64,000 nt of DNA from Saprospiraceae bacterium (GTDB lineage Bacteria > Bacteroidota > Bacteroidia > Chitinophagales > Saprospiraceae), in the NCBI GenBank assembly GCA_025056735.1, contig JANWVR010000118.1, forward strand, positions 1-64,000. The letters run 5' to 3'. A model generated the notes under the pieces. The model was not told where the DNA came from and made no database searches. It worked only from the letters and a program-made list of their open reading frames with translations. Below, piece after piece: positions 10,143 to 18,710 of this stretch. Position 1 is the stretch's first letter. Each line of letters opens with the position of its first letter. A program made the position numbers and the translations under genes.

Positions 10143-10571
10143 TTATTCGCTAATCATAAAATCCTGGTCTAGGTCAACAACGGAGGGTGGCGGCATCTCC
10201 TCTACAGCAGCAGCCTCATGCTGTTCAGCGCGCCGCTTACCGATGCGACCATTGCGCTTGTCATCGTTGTACTTGACGCCGTACTTGTCTAATTTAACGA
10301 TGAGAAAGCGCAGGAGTTTTTCATTGCGCTTCAGGTTCAGCTCGAACTTGGCCAACCAGCTCGCATCGGTGCATGCAAACTCATAGCAGTAGTAAACACC
10401 GCTAGAGCGCTTGTTAATGGGATAGGCCAACTGACGGAGCCCCATTTCCTCCACGGCAACAATACTGCCACCAAATTGCTTGATTTCGTCTAAGATGTGT
10501 TCCGCTGTCGCTTTTACTTCATCGCCCGACAGCACTGGATCTACGATGAAGGTGACTTCGTAATGTCTCAT
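10143..10571 (-). CDS. rpsF: 30S ribosomal protein S6
   Basis: MRHYEVTFIVDPVLSGDEVKAT...; operon with rpsR and rplI. Confidence 0.95.
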   Translation of the reverse strand: MRHYEVTFIVDPVLSGDEVKATAEHILDEIKQFGGSIVAVEEMGLRQLAYPINKRSSGVYYCYEFACTDASWLAKFELNLKRNEKLLRFLIVKLDKYGVKYNDDKRNGRIGKRRAEQHEAAAVEEMPPPSVVDLDQDFMISE

Positions 10572-10686
10572 TTTCAGATACTTGTGATAAAATTCAGGAA
10601 CAATCGCAAAAAGCGGGCACAAAGGTAGCGCTTTGCGGCAGAAGCGCAAAGCAGAAATTTTTCAAACGCGCCTTTTTTAGCGGCCC

Positions 10687-10819
10687 CGTAACGGCCAAAC
10701 TTGTTTGGCCCTCTGAAACGCCATACGTCTGCAGGCCACCCGTAACGGCCAAACTTGTTTGGCCCTCTGAAATGCCCATATGTCTGCAAGCCACCCGTAA
10801 CGGCCAAACTTGTTTGGCC
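10687..10819. repeat. Three tandem copies of a palindromic unit, period about 54-55 bp
   Basis: CGTAACGGCCAAACTTGTTTGGCC at 10687, 10741 and 10796; spacers CTCTGAAACGCCATACGTCTGCAGGCCACC and CTCTGAAATGCCCATATGTCTGCAAGCCACC are also related. Confidence 0.9.
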
Positions 10820-10834
10820 TACTACCGTTGAAGC

Positions 10835-10963
10835 TTACTTCGGAAACTCCATGACGAAGTTCCGATAATAAAGCATGAGCACCAAAGCTACAAAGAAAAA
10901 GATGCCCATAAGCAGATAAAGCAAGCAGTATCCTTTGCCGCGGGCGTTAGAAATGTTCTCCAT
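10835..10963 (-). CDS. Small (42-aa) single-TM membrane protein
   Basis: MENISNARGKGYCLLYLLMGIFFFVALVLMLYYRNFVMEFPK; soluble N-terminus plus one hydrophobic helix. Confidence 0.5.
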   Translation of the reverse strand: MENISNARGKGYCLLYLLMGIFFFVALVLMLYYRNFVMEFPK

Positions 10964-11089
10964 GTCTGTGATATGTCGTGCGATAACGAGCGGCAAAAAT
11001 AAGCACGCAGGCATAAGTGCATGGAACGGGCCGATTTTTTTGCTCGAGACGCACCTGATAGAAGTGGGTCGCGATGCACAAAAACCTGC

Positions 11090-11097
11090 TACCTTTG
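11090..11097 (+). promoter_or_regulatory. Bacteroidota-type -7 element (TAnnTTTG) upstream of mutL
   Basis: TACCTTTG about 80 bp before the mutL start. Confidence 0.5.
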
Positions 11098-11177
11098 CGG
11101 CTGCCATAACCGAACGTTGTTACATCGGCAAGCAGCCGGACAAATAAACTATTGGGCGTCTGACGCCTTCTTTTTTC

Positions 11178-13028
11178 ATGACGAACGTAATCCAGTTATT
11201 GCCCGAAAGCGTAGCCAACCAGATTGCCGCTGGGGAAGTGGTGCAACGCCCGGCCTCTGTGGTGAAGGAGCTGATGGAGAACGCTATAGATGCCGGTGCT
11301 ACGCAGATTCAGCTCATCGTGCGCGAGGCTGGCAAGGCGCTTGTTCAGGTAGTGGATAACGGTTGTGGCATGTCGGAGACGGATGCGCGCATGTGTTTTG
11401 AACGGCATGCAACCTCCAAAATTCGGGATGCGCGCGACCTGTTTGCCATTCGCACCATGGGCTTTCGGGGCGAAGCGATGGCCTCCATTGCTGCTGTAGC
11501 ACAGGTGGAGCTGCGCACGCGCCGCGCTGTGGACGAGTTGGGTACGCGCGTCGTCATTGAGGGCAATGTCGTCAAGGTGCACGAGCCCTGCCAGGCGCCG
11601 GTGGGCACAAGCGTGGCTGTGCGCAACCTGTTCTACAACGTGCCGGCCCGGCGCAATTTCCTCAAGAGCGACCCGGTCGAAATGCGCCACATTATAGACG
11701 AGTTTCAGCGCATTGCTTTAGCCAACCCGGACCTTTCCTTTTCGCTGCACCACAACGACCAGGAGATTTTTCATTTGGTGGCAGGCAGCTTGCGCGCGCG
11801 CATCGTCAAAATTTTTGGCGATGCGGTCAATAAAAAATTGGTGCCCGTTCAGGAGGAGACTGAAATCCTCAACATTAGCGGCTTTGTGGGCAAGCCCGAC
11901 TACTTCCGAAAGGCGCGCGGCGAGCAGATGTTCTTTGTCAATCGGCGTTTCATCAAAAGCGCCTACCTGCACCACGCCGTCATGAGCGCCTACGAGGGGA
12001 TGCTGCCGCCCGATACGTACCCGCTGTACGTATTGTTCCTGGACATTGAGCCGTCGCGCATTGACGTAAACGTGCACCCTACGAAGCAGGAGATCAAGTT
12101 CGACGACGAGCGCTTAGTCTATAACTATCTAAAAGTGGCTGTCCGGCATGCACTGGGCATTCACAATGTGACGCCGACGCTCGACTTCGAGCAGGAGCCG
12201 GCGTTTCTGGCGCGGCCAACGGCCTGGCCCGAAGCATCGTCGGCGCCGGAGCGGGTTTCCGACCGTTTTGTGGGCGACCGCAGCCAGCGGGAGCGATCTC
12301 CTGTGGCCGACGATCCGCTGCGGCACTGGCAACGCCTCTTCGAGGGCTTGGATACGCCGTCCACGCTGCCGTCGAAGGCGACCGATCTGCAGCCCAACGC
12401 TGAAGGCGAGCTGCTGGGAAACATCGTGGAAAGCAGCGATAGCCCGTTGGATACCGCCAAAGGGCAAAAGCCGCCCTACCAGATCCATGGGCAGTACATC
12501 GTCAGCCATATTAAGTCCGGTTTTCTGCTCATTGACCAGCAGGCGGCTAGCGAGCGCATTCTGTACGAGCGTTACTTAGAAGCGCTGCGTCAGCAACCGG
12601 CGACTGTGCAGCAGTTGCTCTTCCCCAGAAACATAGAACTGCCGCCTGCCGACGCCGCACTGCTGCGCAGTATCCTGCCGGAGGTTAATCGCTTAGGCTT
12701 CGATATCGCCGAATTCGGCGGCAACACATTTGTGATCCACGGCATGCCGGCTACCGCCTCGGCCGGGCTGACAGAAGAGGCGTTGTTGGAGCGGCTGTTA
12801 GCACAATACAAAGACAACTTAGACCCCGACGCGGGCATCCACGAGCGCGTCGCCAGCGCGCTGGCGCGCAGCGCTTCTATACGCGCAGGCCAGGCGCTGT
12901 CGGTCGAAGAAATGCAGGCGCTCATAGACCAACTCTTTGCCTGCGAACAGCCCTACCGCAGCCCTTCAGGGCGGCTCTGTTTTATTACCTTTGAATTGGA
13001 AGAACTCCAACGGCGTTTTGCCGGATAG
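11178..13028 (+). CDS. mutL: DNA mismatch repair protein MutL
   Basis: IQLLPESVANQIAAGEVVQRPASVVKELMENAIDAGAT, DNGCGM, GFRGEAMASIAAVAQ. Confidence 0.97.
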   Translation: MTNVIQLLPESVANQIAAGEVVQRPASVVKELMENAIDAGATQIQLIVREAGKALVQVVDNGCGMSETDARMCFERHATSKIRDARDLFAIRTMGFRGEAMASIAAVAQVELRTRRAVDELGTRVVIEGNVVKVHEPCQAPVGTSVAVRNLFYNVPARRNFLKSDPVEMRHIIDEFQRIALANPDLSFSLHHNDQEIFHLVAGSLRARIVKIFGDAVNKKLVPVQEETEILNISGFVGKPDYFRKARGEQMFFVNRRFIKSAYLHHAVMSAYEGMLPPDTYPLYVLFLDIEPSRIDVNVHPTKQEIKFDDERLVYNYLKVAVRHALGIHNVTPTLDFEQEPAFLARPTAWPEASSAPERVSDRFVGDRSQRERSPVADDPLRHWQRLFEGLDTPSTLPSKATDLQPNAEGELLGNIVESSDSPLDTAKGQKPPYQIHGQYIVSHIKSGFLLIDQQAASERILYERYLEALRQQPATVQQLLFPRNIELPPADAALLRSILPEVNRLGFDIAEFGGNTFVIHGMPATASAGLTEEALLERLLAQYKDNLDPDAGIHERVASALARSASIRAGQALSVEEMQALIDQLFACEQPYRSPSGRLCFITFELEELQRRFAG

Positions 13029-13050
13029 ACCCACACCCTCTGGCGCTCTC

Positions 13051-13689
13051 ATGTTTTATCAACCCTTTACTGGCGTCGTCAAGCACTTGATCATTCTGAA
13101 CGTGCTGATGTTTATCGGTTCCTACGTGCTTTTAGGAGAGCCGCAGTCCGATGATCACTTGGGCCGCCTGTCGCTGGCGCTTTTCATGCCCGGCTCGGCG
13201 AATTTCGAGCCTTATCAGCTGGTTACACACATGTTTATGCACGGAAGCTTAGGGCACTTAGCCTTCAACATGCTGTCGCTCTTCTTCTTTGGGCCGATGA
13301 TTGAACTGGTCTGGGGGCATAAACGCTTTCTGTTCTACTACCTGTTCTGCGGCTTTGGCGCTATGGCGCTCCATCTGGGCGTGCAATGGTGGGAGTTGGA
13401 ACGAGCCGGCCTTGACCCACGCCAGTGGAACGGAGCGATGCTGGGCGCTTCAGGGGCTGTCTTCGGTGTTTTCGTCGCTTTTGCCTATTTGTTCCCCAAC
13501 CAGATCATTCAGCTGCTGTTTCCACCGGTGGCGATGCGGGCCAAGTATTTTGTACTCATCATGGCTGTCCTCGAGCTCTTTATGGGAGTGAGGGGCTACA
13601 ACACGGGCATTGCTCATTTTGCCCATCTGGGCGGGGCAATTTTTGGCTTTCTACTGATCCTATACTGGTCCAAGGTGCGAAGGCGATAA
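13051..13689 (+). CDS. Rhomboid-family intramembrane serine protease
   Basis: MFMHGSLGHLAFNM, GASGAVFGVF, HFAHLGGAIFGF. Confidence 0.9.
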   Translation: MFYQPFTGVVKHLIILNVLMFIGSYVLLGEPQSDDHLGRLSLALFMPGSANFEPYQLVTHMFMHGSLGHLAFNMLSLFFFGPMIELVWGHKRFLFYYLFCGFGAMALHLGVQWWELERAGLDPRQWNGAMLGASGAVFGVFVAFAYLFPNQIIQLLFPPVAMRAKYFVLIMAVLELFMGVRGYNTGIAHFAHLGGAIFGFLLILYWSKVRRR

Positions 13690-13691
13690 AG

Positions 13692-13699
13692 TACTTTTG
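13692..13699 (+). promoter_or_regulatory. TAnnTTTG-like element upstream of the second rhomboid gene
   Basis: TACTTTTG about 17 bp before ATG at 13716. Confidence 0.4.
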
Positions 13700-13715
13700 C
13701 GGAACTCATAGCATC

Positions 13716-14621
13716 ATGGCACTGTTGCGATCTATTTGGAACGATTTACTTTATACGTTGCGGGTGTCGAACATCGTAACGCGGCTGATGGTCGTCAATT
13801 TTGCAGTATTCCTGATTGCGAATTTGGCCCTCGGGTTGATGCTACTGACGATGGGGCCGGTTTCGGGGGGCGAGGCGTTTGATACGGGGCTGCACTGGTT
13901 TTGTGTGCCTGCTTCGCCCTACCGGTTGCTTTTTCAGGTATGGTCGCCCATCACGTACATGTTTTTACACCTGAGTCTGTTGCATTTGATTGGCAATTTG
14001 ATTTTTATGCACCTGTTCGGCACGGTGATTAGCGACCTCATCGGTCCGCGGCGGGTGTTGCCCATATATCTTTTGGGGGGGGTGGTTGGCGCGTTGGCTT
14101 TCATGGTTTCGGCGTATGTGTTGCCGTCGGTGGGCGAATACGCGCTGGGGGCTTCTGGGGCTGTGATGGCTTTAGCGGGGGCGGCCTTGCTGTTGGCGCC
14201 AGACTATCGCATTCGTCTGCTTTTGCTGGGCGATGTTAAGCTGAAGTACATTGTGCTGGTGCTGTTGATATTCGACCTCATCGGCATTGCCGGGCAGTAC
14301 AATTCGGGCGGCCATGCGGCGCATTTGGGTGGTTTTGTGCTGGGAATTTCCTTTATCCACGCGATGCGGCAAGGGAGCGATTGGGCGGAGCCTGTAAATC
14401 GGTTGTTAGACCATTTATCTAAGCTATTGAGGCGCCAGTCGGAGCGCCGGCGCCGGGCGGCGGAGCGCTCGCTTACGGTAGTGCGCGGTGGGCGTGCGCC
14501 GGTAGATGAGCTTTCGTTTCAGGAGCGCTTAGACGCCATTTTAGATAAAATAAAAGCCAGTGGATTGGAGAGTTTGACACCCGAGGAGCGGGAGTTCCTT
14601 TACCACGCCAGCAAAAAATAA
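13716..14621 (+). CDS. Rhomboid-family intramembrane serine protease (second tandem copy)
   Basis: MFLHLSLLHLIGNLIFMHLFG, LGASGAVMAL, GGHAAHLGGFVLG. Confidence 0.9.
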   Translation: MALLRSIWNDLLYTLRVSNIVTRLMVVNFAVFLIANLALGLMLLTMGPVSGGEAFDTGLHWFCVPASPYRLLFQVWSPITYMFLHLSLLHLIGNLIFMHLFGTVISDLIGPRRVLPIYLLGGVVGALAFMVSAYVLPSVGEYALGASGAVMALAGAALLLAPDYRIRLLLLGDVKLKYIVLVLLIFDLIGIAGQYNSGGHAAHLGGFVLGISFIHAMRQGSDWAEPVNRLLDHLSKLLRRQSERRRRAAERSLTVVRGGRAPVDELSFQERLDAILDKIKASGLESLTPEEREFLYHASKK

Positions 14622-14637
14622 CGCCTGAAATCGGCCT

Positions 14638-15687
14638 ATGCAGTATCTGTTGAGGCATGCGCTCCAACTGGCGAGTGCCGTTGTCATCCTCTTGACGTTT
14701 TTGTCGTACTTATCGCCGTTTGTCAGTCCGGCCCTTTTTCGGTGGCTGGCTTTCTTTGGCACGGCCTTTCCCTGGTTATTGCTGGCGAATGTGCTGTTGT
14801 TAAGTGGGTGGGCGTTTCGGCTGCATCGGTATGCTCTCTACCACGTAGGTATGCTGGTTCTGGGCTGGAACCATCTGACTGCTTTTATTGGCTTGAACCC
14901 GGGCCGGCATGAGGCGCCCGCCGAAGCGCTTGTGGTGGGCTCGCATAACGTGGGCGGATTGTTTCGCGGTATTCACTTAGAGCCGGAAGAGTGGGAGGGC
15001 CTTGCTGCGAATTATGTCCGCTTCTGGCAGGAGCAGGGCAGCCCGGACGTGCTGTGTGTGCAGGAGACCGCGCGCAAATTTTTCCTCAAATTGGGGCCGC
15101 GCATGGGGCTGCCGCACATCTCCGAATTGGGGCGCTCCGGCACGGCCATTTTGAGCCGCTATCCGGTGCTGCGCGGCGGGCCGCTTCCCTTTGAAGAGGA
15201 GGAAAACACCTCGATGTGGGCCGACCTCCAGGTAGGTCAGCGGGTAGTGCGCGTGTACAATGTGCATCTGCAATCGAACCGGGTAACCCGCGACACCGAG
15301 CGCATCGTCAAAGAGGCGCCTATTGACCGCAAAGACACTTGGAAAGACGTCGGTCACGTCGTGCGCAAGGTGGGCGGCGCAACCGCCGTGCGCGCCCGGC
15401 AGGCCAAAATCCTGCGCGACCTAATAGCCGCCAGCCCGCATCCGGTAATCGTATGCGGCGACTTTAACGACACGCCCACCTCTTACGTCTATGACCAGGT
15501 ATCCGACGGCCTCAAAGACACGTTCCGCGAGCGCGGCTTTGGGCTGGGCACGACGTTTGCCGGCGCCATCCCCTTCCTGCGCATTGATTACATCCTGTGC
15601 GATCCGGCGTTCAAAGTGTATCGCTGCCGCGTGCCGCGCAACGACATTTCCGACCACTATCCGGTGATTGCTGTGCTGGGGCTCTGA
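14638..15687 (+). CDS. Endonuclease/exonuclease/phosphatase-family protein with N-terminal membrane segments
   Basis: VVGSHNVGGLF, VLCVQET, VRVYNVHLQSN, VIVCGDFNDTPTSYVY, ISDHYPVIAVL. Confidence 0.85.
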   Translation: MQYLLRHALQLASAVVILLTFLSYLSPFVSPALFRWLAFFGTAFPWLLLANVLLLSGWAFRLHRYALYHVGMLVLGWNHLTAFIGLNPGRHEAPAEALVVGSHNVGGLFRGIHLEPEEWEGLAANYVRFWQEQGSPDVLCVQETARKFFLKLGPRMGLPHISELGRSGTAILSRYPVLRGGPLPFEEEENTSMWADLQVGQRVVRVYNVHLQSNRVTRDTERIVKEAPIDRKDTWKDVGHVVRKVGGATAVRARQAKILRDLIAASPHPVIVCGDFNDTPTSYVYDQVSDGLKDTFRERGFGLGTTFAGAIPFLRIDYILCDPAFKVYRCRVPRNDISDHYPVIAVLGL

Positions 15688-15738
15688 GACGCCGCGACAA
15701 GAGAAGGGAACGCAATCTTTGGGAACTGACCGGTTGGA

Positions 15739-17040
15739 TTACTGCCCGCGCCGCGAGTTAAGGGTAGAAAACGCCATGAGCCGGTCGGCCCGGCCGCCAA
15801 CAGGGCGATAGTAGAGGAGTATCTGGTAGTCGTTTTCGGTTTCGTACGAGTTGCCCTCGACGCCCACCTCGTCGCGTTCGCTGGTAGTGGGGTTGACCAA
15901 AACGTACTGGTAGTTGTAGTACCCTTGTTTTAGGTAGGCTGCGCCAGTGTAAGCGCGCAGGGCGTCGTTATAGGTCATTCGGAACTCAGGCCGCAGCTGC
16001 CAATCGGTGAACTGGCCATAAAGGTAAACATCCTGGTTTTCAAAGGGTTGGATGGCCCTCAGGGTAAAGCGGACGATGGCGTAGTCGCACTGGTCGAGGC
16101 CGGCGGTGTCGTCTCGGTTTTCGATGCTAAAGCGGCCATTGATGTCGGGCGTTTGGACGTAGGGTTTGAAGGCTCGGCTTTCGTCGGGAGTGATGGCGAC
16201 CTCAAAATAGTCCTGCGCCATGCGAAGGGTCTGGATGAACTCGCCGCGGAATCGGAAGGAGCGCATGTCGAAGTAACGCCATTCCTTGCCTGCCGGGAAG
16301 ACGATGCGGTCCTGGTAGTCATAAACCAATTGGTTCTGGCGCCGGATGAAGGGCGGTAGCGGGCCCAGGGCGCTGTCCCAGCGTCCGTTTTGCAGAACGT
16401 ATGCCTTGACTTCCCGTTCCGGATACTGGATGTAGGCGTCGCCAGTGGTAACGCTGAAGGTGATTTCGTGGTGGGTGTTCATCCGGTCTATGCGCGCCGG
16501 GCGGACAAACTGCGCGCTGACGTCCCAGGTGTTTTCCGTAACGAGGAAGCGACGCACCAAAACGAGCTGTTTGTTGCCGTAGGTAACGTCATAGACCTTA
16601 AGCAGATAATTGCCCGACCGCGTCCAGCGCATGTTTGAGTTGGGCAGCGTTACCCAATAGTGGGCGTAGGGCTGCAGGGTGGTGTTTGAGTTTCGGATGT
16701 TCTGAATGCGGTCTTCGCTAAAGCCTTCAAGGTATTCGATTTCGTTAAGCGCGGAGCGCTGCCAGTCGCTGTTGCAGTGCTCGATGGTATAGACGTAGTC
16801 GTGAATGTCGGTGCCGACGCGGTCGAAGGCTAGCAGCAGAGTTCCGGGAGCAGATTTGAGGTTGACGACCGGGAAGGTCAGCGGCGCATTGCGCAGGTGG
16901 AAGCGCACCGAAAGCACATCGGGGTCATAGTTGCGTTCCTCATTGCGTGGGTTGTCCGTTTGCGCATTCAGCGCGTTGGCTGTCAGAAGTGAAAGGGCTG
17001 CGCCCAGGAAAGAATAAAAACACTGCGTCATTTTTTTCAT
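15739..17040 (-). CDS. DUF5103 / type IX secretion system plug protein
   Basis: DPDVLSVRFHLRNAPLTFPVVNLKSAPGTLLLAFDRVGTDIHDYVYTIEHCNSDWQRSALNEIEYLEGF; signal peptide from MKKMTQCFYS. Confidence 0.85.
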   Translation of the reverse strand: MKKMTQCFYSFLGAALSLLTANALNAQTDNPRNEERNYDPDVLSVRFHLRNAPLTFPVVNLKSAPGTLLLAFDRVGTDIHDYVYTIEHCNSDWQRSALNEIEYLEGFSEDRIQNIRNSNTTLQPYAHYWVTLPNSNMRWTRSGNYLLKVYDVTYGNKQLVLVRRFLVTENTWDVSAQFVRPARIDRMNTHHEITFSVTTGDAYIQYPEREVKAYVLQNGRWDSALGPLPPFIRRQNQLVYDYQDRIVFPAGKEWRYFDMRSFRFRGEFIQTLRMAQDYFEVAITPDESRAFKPYVQTPDINGRFSIENRDDTAGLDQCDYAIVRFTLRAIQPFENQDVYLYGQFTDWQLRPEFRMTYNDALRAYTGAAYLKQGYYNYQYVLVNPTTSERDEVGVEGNSYETENDYQILLYYRPVGGRADRLMAFSTLNSRRGQ

Positions 17041-17274
17041 TAAAATCAGGACAAAATAAGCCGTTCGGGTTGCGGTAGTTCGCGCATTTGAGCGCTTAAA
17101 CGCTGCTTTACAAAGGCGTGGTTTGGCTTTTTGCCCCAAAAATATGGCCCTGCATAGAAAGGCCAAAAGGGGCAGGATGGGCGCTGGGTACTTTTGCTTT
17201 GCTTTTTTAATCGCAGCGAAACAGTGGAGTGTAGCGGCAAACGATGTAAGCGTCGAACCTAAGTCAATAGTACT

Positions 17275-17814
17275 GTGAGAAACCTTCCTTCCATGACCGA
17301 GCCCACAGCCTCTTGGGGATGTGTGCCCACGACCCTGATAGGGTTAGGAGCGGCGCTGGTGCTTCTATGGCTCCTGGCCGGATGCGGTCGAGCGCCTTTT
17401 TATGAGCAGGAAGCGCCCATTGAGGAGGGGTGCTGGGCCTATGACGATACCGTGCGCTTTTCGTTTTCTGTAGCCGACACTTCTTTGCGCTACAACCTGT
17501 ATTTGAGCGTCGAGCATGCCGATACGTTTCCCTATCAGAACATTTACGTTCAGATACACACGACTTATCCCGACGGTCAGCGCTTTGTCAAGTTGCTTCC
17601 CTTAGATTTGTTTGATGCTACGGGCCAGCCCAATGGCGCTTGCAGCGGTGGCGTCTGCTCGACAGAGTTTGTGCTTCAGAAGCGGGCTATTCTGCCGCAG
17701 GTGGGCCAATATGTGATTGCGGTAGAGCAATACATGCGCTACAGCCCTGTAGCGGGCATTCGGGCGTTGCGTTTGCGGATAGAGCCGCCTGCAGCGGCCT
17801 CCGAGGGGCGTTAG
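17275..17814 (+). CDS. gldH: Gliding motility lipoprotein GldH-like
   Basis: Lipobox LLAGC; VRFSFSVADTSLRYNLYLSVEHADTFPYQNIYVQIHTTYPDG. ATG at 17293 is an alternative start. Confidence 0.75.
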   Translation: MRNLPSMTEPTASWGCVPTTLIGLGAALVLLWLLAGCGRAPFYEQEAPIEEGCWAYDDTVRFSFSVADTSLRYNLYLSVEHADTFPYQNIYVQIHTTYPDGQRFVKLLPLDLFDATGQPNGACSGGVCSTEFVLQKRAILPQVGQYVIAVEQYMRYSPVAGIRALRLRIEPPAAASEGR

Positions 17815-18692
17815 TTGCGCATATCAGCGCCCCAGGTGAGTTTTTCGCGCAGGGTTTGGGCAAAGGAGGTGCCTTCTAACTGGACGAGCCGCACGCCGAA
17901 GTCGTTGCGCCGCACGGCCAGCTGTTGTTTGGCGTTGATGATGGTGTGGCGCGAGTCAAGGGTACACACAAACTTATCAATGCGGCCCTCTATCTCGAAG
18001 GAGATGACGGAGCGGTCAGAAAGCACTAAAGGGCGCATGTTGAGGTTGTGAGGCGCCACAGGCGTCAGGACGATATTGCCCGAGTCGGGCATGACAATTG
18101 GGCCGCCGCAGCTGAGCGAATAGGCCGTGCTGCCGGTAGGAGTAGCAATGACGATGCCGTCGGCCCAGTAGGTGTTCAGGTAGTCGCCATTCAGATAGGT
18201 GTGGATGGTAACCATCGAAGAGGTTTCGCTCTTAAGAATGGTGCAGTCATTGAGCGCAAAAGGCAGGTCTCCAAACAGCGGCGGGGCGCTTTCTAAGTAA
18301 AGCATGGTGCGCTCGACAAGGGTATAGCGCCCTTGCGCTAATTTTTGAATGGCGGTGCGAATGTTGTGTTTTTCGATATTGGCCAGGAAACCCAGCCGTC
18401 CTAAGTTGATGCCCAGCATGGGAACGCCGCTATCGCGCACGTGCGTGACGGCGTCCAGCATGGTGCCGTCGCCGCCCAATACGATGACGACATCTATGCG
18501 ATGCACCCGAAAGTCGAGGTGGCCTTCAAAGATGCCGTATGCAGCTGGGAGCCTTATCTGACCTTCGATGAGGTGCAGATAGGGGCGGTACACATATGTG
18601 GTAGCGCCGACCTCTTGAAGGGCGTCGAACAGCTCCTGCACATGAGGCTGATTCTTTTCCTGATATTTAATGCCGAAAACGACGACCTGCAT
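17811..18692 (-). CDS. nadK: NAD kinase
   Basis: IVLGGDGTMLDAV, LGINLGRLGFLANI, NDCTILK, DGIVIATPTGSTAYSLSCGGPI. Confidence 0.95.
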   Translation of the reverse strand: MQVVVFGIKYQEKNQPHVQELFDALQEVGATTYVYRPYLHLIEGQIRLPAAYGIFEGHLDFRVHRIDVVIVLGGDGTMLDAVTHVRDSGVPMLGINLGRLGFLANIEKHNIRTAIQKLAQGRYTLVERTMLYLESAPPLFGDLPFALNDCTILKSETSSMVTIHTYLNGDYLNTYWADGIVIATPTGSTAYSLSCGGPIVMPDSGNIVLTPVAPHNLNMRPLVLSDRSVISFEIEGRIDKFVCTLDSRHTIINAKQQLAVRRNDFGVRLVQLEGTSFAQTLREKLTWGADMRN

Positions 18693-18710
18693 GATAGTAG
18701 GCGGCGTTGA

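Noticed and set aside
10574-10819. ORFs encoding repeated FRGPNKFGRYG / SEGQTSLAVTG peptides, or a minimal CRISPR array
   Set aside because: The peptides are simply translations of the palindromic tandem repeat. The 'spacers' are similar to each other and there are only three copies with no cas genes, so not CRISPR.
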